The notes beneath the pieces are model-generated. The model had not been told where the DNA came from, did no database searches, and saw only the letters and a list, made by a program, of their open reading frames with translations. From a virus: DNA of 40,065 nt. This document shows positions 1 to 6,071 of the stretch, piece by piece. The stretch spans positions 1 through 40,065 of the IMG/VR virus record IMGVR_UViG_3300025645_000166; one strand, written 5' to 3'. The first letter of the stretch is position 1. The number at the start of each line of letters is the position of its first letter. Both the position numbers and the translations under genes were made by a program.

Positions 1-64
1 ACCTTAAATATTTCTGTTTCTAGAATTTCTGCTAGATATTTTTAGAGGGTAATTCCATCCTGCA

Positions 65-84
65 CCCGCACCCCCCGCCCCCCC
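65..84 (-). repeat. C-tract; possible G-quadruplex on the minus strand
   Basis: The plus strand has runs of 3, 6 and 7 C separated by 1-3 other bases. The complementary strand therefore carries closely spaced G-tracts that could fold as a G-quadruplex. No function is shown. Confidence 0.4.
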
Positions 85-372
85 TTGTATCCACAACTAG
101 CCTCGGGTTGTATATACGGAACGAATCGCTATCCTATTGATTTTTAAGTGATTTGTCACCCTGAACAAACCATGAACTTCGATCACATTAAGTTTACTTG
201 ACAATCTCCCGTCCTTGACGCATGCGCACGCACGCGCTCGCGCGCATAGTCGAGTTGCCCATACACCGTCAAGTCACAATAACGTGATCGGCTTCGAGCT
301 TGACTGAACACTGTTTATCGCGTTTTCGCGCGCGCTCGTACCTTTCCCCACACGGGAAAGCGTTCACGAACC

Positions 373-401
373 CGTGATCATTCCGTGATAATTCGTGATC
401 G
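373..401. repeat. Phased CGTGAT repeats (iteron or operator-like)
   Basis: Three direct copies start at 373 (CGTGATCA), 384 (CGTGATAA) and 394 (CGTGATCG), spaced 11 and 10 bp, that is about one helical turn. A fourth copy (CGTGATCG) is at 283-290 and an inverted one (CGATCACA) starts at 180. Same-face spacing is typical of protein-binding arrays. The binding protein is unknown; the ribbon-helix-helix protein at 2840-3040 is one candidate. Confidence 0.45.
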
Positions 402-447
402 AACCCTGCCTTATTTTTGACACAATTCCAGGCGATAAGAGTTTCGT

Positions 448-484
448 TAGCGGTTCAGGAGCGGCCCTCGGGCCTTCGCCGCTA
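448..484 (+). other. Nested hairpin upstream of first gene
   Basis: TAGCGG (448-453) pairs with CCGCTA (479-484), and GGCCC (463-467) pairs with GGGCC (470-474) inside it. A second hairpin, CCGGG (494-498) with CCCGG (505-509), follows. There is no T-run, so a simple terminator is unlikely. It may be a structured 5' leader of the first gene. Confidence 0.4.
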
Positions 485-529
485 GCAATCTGACCGGGCA
501 GCTTCCCGGCTATAACTGGCGAGGCGAAC

Positions 530-937
530 ATGCGCAAAATCCTATCTTTGCGCGGCGAAGCCCTAGCTAAGGTTATGTCTCACACTTCCCCGAAAGCTGG
601 ACAACGGGCCAGATACGGAGATAAAAAGTGTGTGTTTCCTAAACCTAGCAAGCCAATGGTTTACCCTGCTATCTCGGATTTCCGGCAGAATGTCGGTATC
701 CCGTATCGCAAGCAACCTATTGGTGCAAGGCAGCCGCAATGGTCTTATGATCCTGATAGCGCGACGGCACGTGAGGAACGTGTTGCGATGCTAAGTGACG
801 GTGAATGTAGGGCCACATATAAGAGCCATCCTAGCAGCTATGCTAGGTTGGATAAGGCTAAGCACGCTAAGGCTTTAGCTCAGCTCGACTTGATCGAAGC
901 TGCGAAAGCTAAAGCACGGCGAGCCCTTAAGGATTGA
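530..937 (+). CDS. Hypothetical early protein, 135 aa
   Basis: I do not recognise this protein. It is basic, with a Lys/Arg-rich N-terminal half and an Ala/Lys-rich helical C-terminus (about residues 105-135: repeated AKA/KA motifs, ending RRALKD). No membrane segment or cysteine motif is visible. The ATG at 530 is preceded by GGCGAGG at a good distance, supporting the start. It is the leftmost gene and is followed by about 600 nt of hairpin-rich non-coding DNA. A basic helical protein could bind nucleic acid, but that is a guess. Confidence 0.65.
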   Translation: MRKILSLRGEALAKVMSHTSPKAGQRARYGDKKCVFPKPSKPMVYPAISDFRQNVGIPYRKQPIGARQPQWSYDPDSATAREERVAMLSDGECRATYKSHPSSYARLDKAKHAKALAQLDLIEAAKAKARRALKD

Positions 938-1102
938 GGCGCGACTGCCCGCAAGCGAAAGCGTAGTGAGTATGCTTGCGGGTAGGGGTAACAATGTCGC
1001 CAGTTGATAGACGTCACGACATAGCGTGACGCGTAGATGCATGACGCCGCATCTATTACACACACTTGTGTGTCTATGCCATGTAGCGGGACGTGACGCT
1101 TT

Positions 1103-1129
1103 GCTAACAGACAGATGCAGTCTGTTAGC
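1103..1129 (+). repeat. Perfect 10-bp inverted repeat
   Basis: GCTAACAGAC (1103-1112) and GTCTGTTAGC (1120-1129) flank the 7-nt loop AGATGCA. It is the longest perfect stem in the 938-1535 cluster. No T-run follows. Confidence 0.6.
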
Positions 1130-1394
1130 TTGAAGTCTTACGCCGACCGCAAACTAATGCCGCCTAATCAGCGCCATTCATGGGAATGAGTGGGATGCAA
1201 AACCTTATGCGATTGCAATGAAGCAACGTGTCTCGCAAGCATAGCTTGTGCCACGTGTTGCGATGTATTGCCTAGGAGCGTCAACATTGAACGCTCGTCC
1301 AACGTGCTGCTTTAAGCATGTTGCCGACTCAAAAGCTAGAGCTAATGGTGTGGTATTGGTGCGTGTTATGGGCACGCATGTTGGCCACACATAG

Positions 1395-1521
1395 ACAATC
1401 AACCTAACCATTTAACACATGAAACTAGACTAGGGCTAGAGTGTGGTAGGCTTGCCGTCCTTCATTGGGGTATGGCGTCCAATAGGTTGTTGTCGCCTCT
1501 ACCAAAACAATCAACCTAACC
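1395..1521 (+). repeat. 15-bp direct repeat, two copies
   Basis: ACAATCAACCTAACC occurs at 1395-1409 and again at 1507-1521, 112 bp apart. The second copy lies just before the ribosome binding site of the gene at 1536. It may be a regulator site or the trace of a local duplication. Confidence 0.5.
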
Positions 1522-1535
1522 CAATGGAGACAACA

Positions 1536-1802
1536 ATGGCTAAGGCTGTGGCGCTGGAGGTCAGCGCAATCGACATTGCTAACGTGAGCAAGCGGCTCGA
1601 TGGTGGCAATGACAAGATGGAGTTCATGCTGGCTGGTATCAAGAAATCAGCAGCACACTTCCGCAAGAATCTGACGCAGGTTAGTACGTGCTTCATTATG
1701 CACGCTGCTCAGAACATGACAAGCAAGTACATCAATGCTCTCATTCAGGTTCTCGTTGAAGAGAAACGGAATGATGATGCACGTGCAATCATTGACGTCT
1801 AA
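1536..1802 (+). CDS. Hypothetical early protein, 88 aa
   Basis: I do not recognise the family. The chosen ATG (product MAKAVALEVSAIDIAN...) has GGAGA 5 nt upstream. An in-frame ATG exists at 1524 and a much longer 5' extension is open, but neither has a comparable ribosome binding site. The protein looks helical and soluble, with a mixed charged C-terminus (VEEKRNDDARAIIDV). Its last 32 nt overlap the next gene, suggesting translational coupling. Function unknown. Confidence 0.6.
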   Translation: MAKAVALEVSAIDIANVSKRLDGGNDKMEFMLAGIKKSAAHFRKNLTQVSTCFIMHAAQNMTSKYINALIQVLVEEKRNDDARAIIDV

Positions 1803-2103
1803 GAAGACGCGCCTTGAGTTTGTTAAGGATAAGATGGACGCTCTCAAAGCGGACATTGAAAAGGATAAGACGCAGGTTATCACGACGCTGTTGTCCAAGC
1901 CTTATCATCTCAGCATCAAGAAGGAAGATGTCTTCCGTGACTACTCGTTGTTTGCTGATCTTGAGCGTGCGATTAAGCGCGCTAAGGATATGAAGGGCAA
2001 CGCAGAAGCACGCGACAAGGCAGGTGTTAAGACGAACGTCTATGGCATCGCCGAGGCTGAGAAGTTTCTTGCTCAGTTGAAGGGCGAGCTTCCCGCTAAC
2101 TGA
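1771..2103 (+). CDS. Hypothetical charged helical protein, about 110 aa
   Basis: I do not recognise it. The C-terminal 90 residues are rich in Lys, Glu and Asp and probably alpha-helical (FVKDKMDALKADIEKDK, then RAIKRAKDMKGNAEARDK). The start is uncertain. ATG at 1771 (with ATG at 1774 and 1777) follows GAGAAACGG and overlaps the previous gene. ATG at 1834 has AAGGA 4 nt upstream and would give a 90-residue protein without overlap. The composition resembles the product of 6072-6422, but no homology can be claimed. Confidence 0.55.
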   Translation: MMMHVQSLTSKKTRLEFVKDKMDALKADIEKDKTQVITTLLSKPYHLSIKKEDVFRDYSLFADLERAIKRAKDMKGNAEARDKAGVKTNVYGIAEAEKFLAQLKGELPAN

Positions 2104-2115
2104 ACATAGCATGAT

Positions 2116-2130
2116 CCGATCCTAGATCGG
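2116..2130 (+). other. Small hairpin after the previous stop codon
   Basis: CCGATC (2116-2121) and GATCGG (2125-2130) form a 6-bp stem with a 3-nt loop, 12 nt after the stop codon at 2103. No T-run follows. Confidence 0.35.
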
Positions 2131-2166
2131 TGGCTATCGCTGTCACTGGCAGGCTGCTAGTGCTCA

Positions 2167-2189
2167 GCATTGGTGCGTCAAGCCAATGC
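2167..2189 (+). promoter_or_regulatory. Hairpin of the TNNGTCAAG-loop family, copy 1
   Basis: GCATTGG (2167-2173) and CCAATGC (2183-2189) form a perfect 7-bp stem around the 9-nt loop TGCGTCAAG. The stem ends 35 nt before the ATG at 2225. Copies with a different stem but the same geometry and nearly the same loop are at 2632-2654 and 4478-4500. Confidence 0.6.
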
Positions 2190-2224
2190 ATAAGAAACCC
2201 CTATAAAATAAGGACAACTTGCAT

Positions 2225-2401
2225 ATGTCTTTACGTATCTACTATGCTATTCGCAACTTCATACGCTCTCATAGGTATGAGATGCAAGATGTTTGCGCAT
2301 CGCGAGACGATGAGATATGTGCAACGTATGAAGGACGACGTTTGATCATCGGGCCTTTCTACATTGTCTTTGCAAGGAGAACTCATGTTCATCATGACTG
2401 A
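2225..2401 (+). CDS. Small hypothetical protein, 58 aa
   Basis: The start is set by AAGGA about 10 nt upstream of ATG 2225 (product MSLRIYYAIRNFIRSH...). It contains a possible hydrophobic strand near residues 40-50 (RRLIIGPFYIVFAR) and a His-rich C-terminus. I do not recognise a family. The gene is preceded by the conserved hairpin at 2167-2189 and overlaps the next gene by 17 nt. Confidence 0.5.
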   Translation: MSLRIYYAIRNFIRSHRYEMQDVCASRDDEICATYEGRRLIIGPFYIVFARRTHVHHD

Positions 2402-2555
2402 ACGTGGATGGCAGCGCTTGCCATGCAATGCGATACCAGCGCCTGCCGATCCTAAGCCGCACAACAACACCGGCTACAAGGAAGCAGGTTATCTGTCTTA
2501 CCTCGGTTGGATACACAAAGATCCGACGATGGTTGATCCTAACCAAGGATTCTAA
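2385..2555 (+). CDS. Small hypothetical protein, 56 aa
   Basis: ATG 2385 is preceded by AAGGAGA, a strong ribosome binding site, inside the end of the previous gene (product MFIMTERGWQRLPCN...). It is Pro/Gly/Tyr-rich with no membrane segment. Function unknown. Confidence 0.55.
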   Translation: MFIMTERGWQRLPCNAIPAPADPKPHNNTGYKEAGYLSYLGWIHKDPTMVDPNQGF

Positions 2556-2631
2556 TTCCAGTCAGTACCCTGGCTCACGTCTGGGAGAATACTGGATACG
2601 TTGTATCAAGGCGAACCGCTGATGATACTCA

Positions 2632-2654
2632 GTCATGGTACGTCAAGCCATGAC
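2632..2654 (+). promoter_or_regulatory. Hairpin of the TNNGTCAAG-loop family, copy 2
   Basis: GTCATGG (2632-2638) and CCATGAC (2648-2654) form a perfect 7-bp stem around TACGTCAAG. It ends 30 nt before ATG 2685. Most stem pairs differ from copy 1 while pairing is kept, which points to a conserved folded structure. Confidence 0.6.
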
Positions 2655-2684
2655 ATTAGCTTCTCAACATAAGGACACATAACC

Positions 2685-2840
2685 ATGTGGCAGATGTGGA
2701 ATGTATGGTGTCTTAACTGTTACGGTAGACAACGTGTCTACCGTATACACGCTCGCAATGATGTGATGGCTCGGACAATGGTACGTATCCTTAACCCGGC
2801 TGTCACTGTTGTCGCTTGCACGGAAGAGGACATCGTGTGA
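2685..2840 (+). CDS. Small hypothetical protein, 51 aa
   Basis: Start ATG 2685 follows a purine-rich stretch (ATAAGGACACATAACC). The product begins MWQMWNVWCLNCYGRQ. Two cysteines (residues 9 and 12) form a CxxC pair, but no second pair is seen. The stop TGA shares bases with the ATG of the next gene (TGATG), so the pair is probably translationally coupled. Because the next gene encodes a ribbon-helix-helix protein, this could be a partner or leader peptide, which is only context. Confidence 0.5.
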   Translation: MWQMWNVWCLNCYGRQRVYRIHARNDVMARTMVRILNPAVTVVACTEEDIV

Positions 2841-3040
2841 TGAGCGCAGCCAAGACAATACCGATATGTGATGAGCATCACCGCATCCTCAAGTTGCTGG
2901 TTGCTCATGATCGTGGCACCAGCATGACTGCTATCGTTAGCGCTGCTATCGATATGTATGTCGATGCGCTGCATCCTGATGTGCGTGCATACTACAAACG
3001 TATGCAGTCTAAATCAACATCGCTTGATCTTGAGCTGTGA
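2840..3040 (+). CDS. Ribbon-helix-helix (CopG/Arc-like) DNA-binding protein, 66 aa
   Basis: The N-terminal 45 residues fit a ribbon-helix-helix fold: a short beta strand (KTIPICDEH), helix 1 (HRILKLLVAHD), a turn with the usual Gly/Thr-Ser (RGTSMTAI) and helix 2 (VSAAIDMYVDAL). Such proteins act as dimers, inserting the strand pair into the DNA major groove, and usually repress promoters. Start ATG 2840 overlaps the upstream stop; an upstream in-frame ATG at 2816 lies within the previous gene. It is a plausible early regulator for sites such as the CGTGAT repeats, but this is inference. Confidence 0.6.
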   Translation: MSAAKTIPICDEHHRILKLLVAHDRGTSMTAIVSAAIDMYVDALHPDVRAYYKRMQSKSTSLDLEL

Positions 3041-3045
3041 CAGGG

Positions 3046-3095
3046 CCGACTACGGCTCGCGCAAAACGAGCGTAATTTATACGCGAATTTTGGAG
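3046..3095 (+). promoter_or_regulatory. Conserved intergenic element, copy A
   Basis: The element starts 6 nt after the stop codon of the ribbon-helix-helix gene with CCGACTACGG and continues with GCGC, AAAAC, an AATTT block and CGCGAA. The same ordered blocks occur at 8851-8900, also directly after a stop codon. Here GCTCG (3055-3059) can pair with CGAGC (3066-3070). It could be a phage promoter, processing site or terminator variant. Confidence 0.5.
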
Positions 3096-3101
3096 AGCAA
3101 A

Positions 3102-3164
3102 ATGCTTATGCTGATCCTTATGATTGTCGTCATTCACTACATGGCGAAAGAATCGCTTGGCTAA
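3102..3164 (+). CDS. Possible 20-aa membrane peptide
   Basis: ATG 3102 is preceded by GGAGAG, and the product is very hydrophobic (MLMLILMIVVIHYMAKESLG). It could be a tiny membrane peptide. It is supported only by the ribosome binding site and composition; chance is possible. Confidence 0.3.
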   Translation: MLMLILMIVVIHYMAKESLG

Positions 3165-3317
3165 TATAACGGTGTCCCCACACCGTTTGAGGGCGTAGCT
3201 CGCTGCTGGCTTGGTGCGGAATTGCTTGCCCTCTCCTATTCTGCCCGTCATAATGGCTGACGTTAAACAAAATCACACTCCCGCGTGATGCCATATCCCT
3301 CATTAAAGGAGAAGCTT
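3165..3317 (+). other. Short hairpin-rich gap
   Basis: Inverted repeats: AACGGTG/CACCGTT (3168-3174/3181-3187, 6-nt loop), GAGGGC/GCCCTC (3189-3194/3228-3233), CGTCA/TGACG (3246-3250/3258-3262) and ATCAC/GTGAT (3272-3276/3285-3289). No gene is seen. The first, with a short T-stretch, might weakly terminate. Confidence 0.4.
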
Positions 3318-3491
3318 ATGTATGTCTTTTACATAAAGCACAGCAGTATCTGGAATAATGTGAAAGGTGAATGGTCGCAACGCTATTGGTGCGTCTGCAT
3401 CAATAAGCCGCACCCTAAAGCCGTTGCAATGGAGTATACTGGACGCCAAGTATTCATGGTGCCTGGAACCGTTGATCCTATGGAGGATTAG
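3318..3491 (+). CDS. Small hypothetical protein, 57 aa
   Basis: ATG 3318 has AAAGGAGAAG upstream. The product is aromatic-rich (MYVFYIKHSSIWNNVKGEW...) with a CVC motif in the middle, and looks like a small beta-rich domain. No family recognised. It is followed after 1 nt by the next gene. Confidence 0.55.
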   Translation: MYVFYIKHSSIWNNVKGEWSQRYWCVCINKPHPKAVAMEYTGRQVFMVPGTVDPMED

Positions 3492-3492
3492 A

Positions 3493-3696
3493 ATGAACAA
3501 GTATATCCTTACTGAATTCCTTAGCAACAGTGCGCCTCGAAATGCTGATGGTTCTTATGTGACACAGCGCGGATTTCTGACATGCGGTCAGTGGGGCGAA
3601 CTTGATCAGGATATTATTCTAGCTCTGCTTACGCATAATTCAGCGTATAGAAAGACAAAAACCGGCCAAGAGTATTATAAGTTGGTGGAGGGCTAG
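3493..3696 (+). CDS. Small hypothetical protein, 67 aa
   Basis: ATG 3493 has GGAGG 7 nt upstream, inside the end of the previous gene. The product begins MNKYILTEFLSNSAPR and contains a helix with DQDIILALLTHNSAY. Soluble; family unknown. The next gene starts immediately at its stop codon. Confidence 0.55.
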   Translation: MNKYILTEFLSNSAPRNADGSYVTQRGFLTCGQWGELDQDIILALLTHNSAYRKTKTGQEYYKLVEG

Positions 3697-3891
3697 ATGC
3701 TTGCTGTCGTACTGGCTTGGATAGCAGTCGGATGCTTAATTCTTGCTTATACAGACGAGCACTTAGCTAAGAAGTACAAGCTCAGGCATCTCTGTGAAGA
3801 CGAAGGTGATTCGTACATCGCAATGTCAATCATCTTTGTCTTGGTGTGGCCGCTGGTCTATTGGGTATGGAGGAAGAAATTCCATGAGTAA
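3697..3891 (+). CDS. Small two-pass membrane protein, 64 aa
   Basis: Two hydrophobic segments are visible, residues about 2-18 (LAVVLAWIAVGCLILAY) and 42-58 (AMSIIFVLVWPLVYWVW), separated by a charged loop of about 24 residues and ending in a basic tail (RKKFHE). The ATG directly follows the upstream stop TAG. An early membrane protein could be involved in host takeover or superinfection exclusion, but nothing specific is recognisable. It is not near the lysis genes, so a holin role is less likely. Confidence 0.55.
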   Translation: MLAVVLAWIAVGCLILAYTDEHLAKKYKLRHLCEDEGDSYIAMSIIFVLVWPLVYWVWRKKFHE

Positions 3892-3902
3892 AGGAGTCGC
3901 AT

Positions 3903-4196
3903 ATGTCAAGTCGTTTGATAAAAGTAAACGACCTTCCTGGGAAGCGAAGAGCCCGCCTAGGTACATCACGACCGCTCACTATCGGTCACGTCAAACCGAA
4001 GGAAAGCGAGTCGAAGAAGACGGAGGAGTCTGGCTCGGTAGCCAAGCGCAAGCGAAGCGCATCCTTCGGCAGACACATCGACACACTCATAAGAAGGTGC
4101 GAGCAAGCGAGCTACGTGGTGATGGCTTGCGTTATGTTCTTATATATACTTGATGATGGCTACATCTTCTATGGATTAGGTGGGTACATCAACTGA
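3903..4196 (+). CDS. Hypothetical protein with C-terminal membrane segment, 97 aa
   Basis: AAAGGAG lies about 8 nt upstream of ATG 3903. The first 65 residues are strongly basic (GKRRAR, KRKRSAS); residues about 72-90 are hydrophobic (YVVMACVMFLYILDDGYIF). This predicts a basic cytoplasmic head with a tail anchor. An overlapping frame beginning at 3885 is also open to 4153 and has GGAGG upstream, but its protein looks like low-order Arg/His sequence. I prefer the 3903 frame, without certainty. Confidence 0.45.
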   Translation: MSSRLIKVNDLPGKRRARLGTSRPLTIGHVKPKESESKKTEESGSVAKRKRSASFGRHIDTLIRRCEQASYVVMACVMFLYILDDGYIFYGLGGYIN

Positions 4197-4432
4197 ATTG
4201 GCGTGGTCTAGAACTGGGTAAGAGATAAGCAGAGTGTCGAAGAGTTCAAGGTTACACCTTTATCCACCACACCAAGTTCGGTTTGTGGTTTCGGTGGTTC
4301 CGCTTAGTATGTATATGAGAACTAAAAACCACCCTCGAATCTGCCTTACAATCTTGGCCTCAGAAATCAGAGAAATAGTCCTGTTAAATGGATCAAAGCT
4401 CTGGTGATATGAGGGATTGTGGGCGATCCTCT

Positions 4433-4455
4433 CACATGCTGGGTTAACGCATGTG
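4433..4455 (+). other. 7-bp hairpin with 9-nt loop
   Basis: CACATGC (4433-4439) and GCATGTG (4449-4455) flank TGGGTTAAC. The geometry equals the TNNGTCAAG family, and the loop is a looser match. Confidence 0.5.
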
Positions 4456-4477
4456 CGCTGTCACTACTGGTGGCTCA

Positions 4478-4500
4478 TAGGATGTGTGTCAAGCATCTTA
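4478..4500 (+). promoter_or_regulatory. Hairpin of the TNNGTCAAG-loop family, copy 3
   Basis: TAGGATG (4478-4484) pairs with CATCTTA (4494-4500), with one G-U pair, around TGTGTCAAG. It ends 36 nt before ATG 4537, matching the 30-35 nt distance of the other two copies. Confidence 0.55.
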
Positions 4501-4536
4501 GTCTTAGTGCAAGCGTATCAATGATGAGGAAGTATC

Positions 4537-5316
4537 ATGGGTTTAGGTTGGACTAGGGCGTATGAAGAAGCCGTTAAGGTTTCCCAGTTCGCTCCACTGA
4601 CTTACGAAGAACTTGCCCGCGTGGCAAAGGCTTCGTTTGGTGACGCGGGCGATCGCTACATCTGCCCGCTCGAACGTCGAGCTATTCGTAAGGCACGCCG
4701 CAAGGCTCGCTCTACGAATAGCATCTACATCGTGCACGGTAGGTTTGGCAAGCCTCGTCGCTTTAAACACAGGGCTCCTGCTATCAAGCATTACCTTGCA
4801 CTTAAGGCGTCCTACGGGATCGCACACATCACCAACTTGGATGTTGGTATTAGTGTCTCTGCCCCTGAGCAGAAACCTAACGAGAGTGTTGTCGATCTTC
4901 GCAGTCTGCCGGTCAATGTTCCCGTGCTGCTGAGTAAGGTGCTCAATCGTGACTTGTTCACGAAACCTACTCTGTTGCCCGCGGTTCAAAGGCAGGCTAG
5001 CCTTCAGCCTGTTACTATGGCTGAAGTGGACATGGGTCCTGTTATTGAGCATGTCGCAGAGAATCCCGCACGGTGCGAGGGTGGCCTCTGGGCAGGACAG
5101 GTCTCGTATGTGTCCAAGCGTTTCGAACTACTCAAAGATAAGTTCAACGAATTGGAGGTAGTCCGCACGTTTAGGACACTGCCTCCTGTTGATCCTATGC
5201 AGCGAGGTACGATCATGGCCATTGCCGGGTTGTACGCTAGTCTCCTGGGAACAGGTTACTGGCTGGTGGCAAACGCTCTCACTAAGATAGCAGCCGCAGC
5301 ACCGCTGGCCCGCTGA
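4537..5316 (+). CDS. Hypothetical protein with C-terminal hydrophobic segment, 259 aa
   Basis: I do not recognise this protein. Residues about 40-85 are very basic (RRAIRKARRKAR, RRFKHRAP). The middle is mixed, and residues about 230-255 are hydrophobic (GLYASLLGTGYWLVANALTKIAAAAP), possibly a membrane or amphipathic anchor. ATG 4537 has GAGGAAG upstream. It is the largest product of the left-end block, follows the 340-nt structured gap, and is followed by another structured gap. Confidence 0.6.
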   Translation: MGLGWTRAYEEAVKVSQFAPLTYEELARVAKASFGDAGDRYICPLERRAIRKARRKARSTNSIYIVHGRFGKPRRFKHRAPAIKHYLALKASYGIAHITNLDVGISVSAPEQKPNESVVDLRSLPVNVPVLLSKVLNRDLFTKPTLLPAVQRQASLQPVTMAEVDMGPVIEHVAENPARCEGGLWAGQVSYVSKRFELLKDKFNELEVVRTFRTLPPVDPMQRGTIMAIAGLYASLLGTGYWLVANALTKIAAAAPLAR

Positions 5317-5336
5317 GCCCACCGCCAAGGACTAAA

Positions 5337-5356
5337 CTCATGTTCATCTACATGAG
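5337..5356 (+). other. 7-bp hairpin downstream of 4537 gene
   Basis: CTCATGT (5337-5343) and ACATGAG (5350-5356) form a perfect stem with a 6-nt loop, 20 nt after the stop codon. No T-run follows. The rest of the 213-nt gap to 5529 holds only short pairs such as GTCCT/AGGAC (5458-5469). Confidence 0.45.
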
Positions 5357-5529
5357 AGGTCTGAGGAATAACCGAGAGGTTGTTGGCTAAGGCCCTGCCG
5401 TCACTAGGCGTCAACCAGTACACGAGAGTCCTACCCTGAGAGTGGGTTTATCGTGTTGTCCTTTAGGACCGTCGGATACGAGCATATAGGTAACTGTGTT
5501 TCCCTTCCAAACCTTAGAGGGTACTCACT

Positions 5530-5889
5530 ATGTCGAAGATTGAAACCTTTGTAAACTTGCAGAACGTCCAAACTCTGCAAGACATGTTGAGTACCGAGTG
5601 GATGGAACTCACGGAGCTTACTGCCATGGGCAATAGGCGTCCCTATTTCATCCCAGACTGCGCAGTGGATGGTGAAAAGACCATGCACTATAAGGTGCGG
5701 ATCGTGAAGGCTGCGAGTGCACTCGACCACAGACTCAACTTACGCAGAGTTGAGGAGTTGTCAGACTTCCCCGGAAGTAAGGTTGTGTTGACTGGTTGGA
5801 AGGGTGACTTGTACGTCAAGCCCCGACCCACCTTTCGACACAGCCTAGCTTTATCTGGATACGTGGAACCAGTGAAGTACGACGGGTGA
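5530..5889 (+). CDS. Hypothetical protein, 119 aa
   Basis: ATG 5530 follows TTAGAGGGTACTCACT, with GAGGG at an acceptable distance. The protein is soluble, begins MSKIETFVNLQNVQ and has a Pro/aromatic central part and a basic strand-rich C-terminus (VVLTGWKGDLYVKPRPTF). No family recognised. It sits alone between two structured gaps. Confidence 0.55.
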   Translation: MSKIETFVNLQNVQTLQDMLSTEWMELTELTAMGNRRPYFIPDCAVDGEKTMHYKVRIVKAASALDHRLNLRRVEELSDFPGSKVVLTGWKGDLYVKPRPTFRHSLALSGYVEPVKYDG

Positions 5890-5905
5890 AGACCACAAAC
5901 AAGAA

Positions 5906-5967
5906 GGGAGTGAGGAACAGATAAGTGTAGGCTGTCTACCTATGTCTTAGCTGTGTGTCTCACTCCC
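5906..5967 (+). other. Long multi-segment hairpin
   Basis: GGGAGTGAG (5906-5914) pairs perfectly with CTCACTCCC (5959-5967). Inside, CAG/CTG, TAAG/CTTA and TAGG/CCTA can pair in nested order around a 7-nt loop, giving a roughly 62-nt stem with internal bulges. CTCAT/ATGAG (5967-5971/5975-5979) follows. It is the most elaborate folded element in the window and might be a processing site or stable small RNA. Confidence 0.5.
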
Positions 5968-6071
5968 TCATTCTATGAGTGTGCGTATGGAGATCTGGGT
6001 AACTACGGCAAGCGGATGGGCTATGCCGCCGATCATAGTGGTTGAGACCACGGAAAGAAAGTGAGCATACA

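Larger units (their letters stand above)
1..529. promoter_or_regulatory. Gene-free left end, origin- or operator-like
   Basis: No open frame with a ribosome binding site is visible here. The stretch holds a C-tract (65-84), a DnaA-box-like GTATCCACA (87-95, one mismatch to TTATCCACA), an alternating purine/pyrimidine run (about 219-247), four CGTGAT repeats (283-401) and two hairpins (448-484 and 494-509). TTGACA occurs at 198-203 and 417-422 but neither has a good -10 box at 16-18 nt. The combination resembles a replication origin or early control region; that is inference. Confidence 0.4.
938..1535 (+). other. Hairpin-dense non-coding region
   Basis: No credible gene is seen. At least seven inverted repeats follow one another: 948-956/974-982 (9 bp), 1012-1018/1025-1031 (7 bp, 6-nt loop), 1034-1040/1049-1055 (7 bp), 1060-1064/1069-1073 (5 bp), 1103-1112/1120-1129 (10 bp, 7-nt loop), 1276-1281/1291-1296 (6 bp, extendable), 1300-1308/1315-1323 (9 bp with one G-U) and 1360-1365/1373-1378 (6 bp). 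None has a following T-run. A 15-bp direct repeat, ACAATCAACCTAACC, is at 1395-1409 and 1507-1521. The region could be a structured RNA or leader, or a set of binding or processing sites. Confidence 0.5.
4197..4536 (+). other. Structured non-coding gap
   Basis: No gene is seen in 340 nt. Visible elements are a TTATCCACC (4259-4267, near DnaA-box), GGTGGTT (4293-4299) that can pair with AACCACC (4327-4333) or, in the shorter form GGTGG, with CCACC (4264-4268), a perfect 7-bp hairpin at 4433-4455 and a conserved-loop hairpin at 4478-4500. The alternative pairings could act as an attenuator-like leader of the gene at 4537; this is inference. Confidence 0.4.

Noticed and set aside
3189-3233. tRNA-like sequence (GGGCGTAGCTC...GCCCTC)
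   Set aside because: The ends pair and a D-arm-like string is present, but the length is about 45 nt and no anticodon or T-arm can be formed.
3885-4153. Alternative gene overlapping 3903-4196 in another frame
   Set aside because: It has a possible ribosome binding site, but the product is irregular Arg/His-rich sequence; the 3903 frame has a better site and a credible membrane tail. The choice is not certain.
4259-4267. DnaA box TTATCCACC as an origin
   Set aside because: It is a single imperfect match without a cluster of further boxes; noted only as a minor hint.
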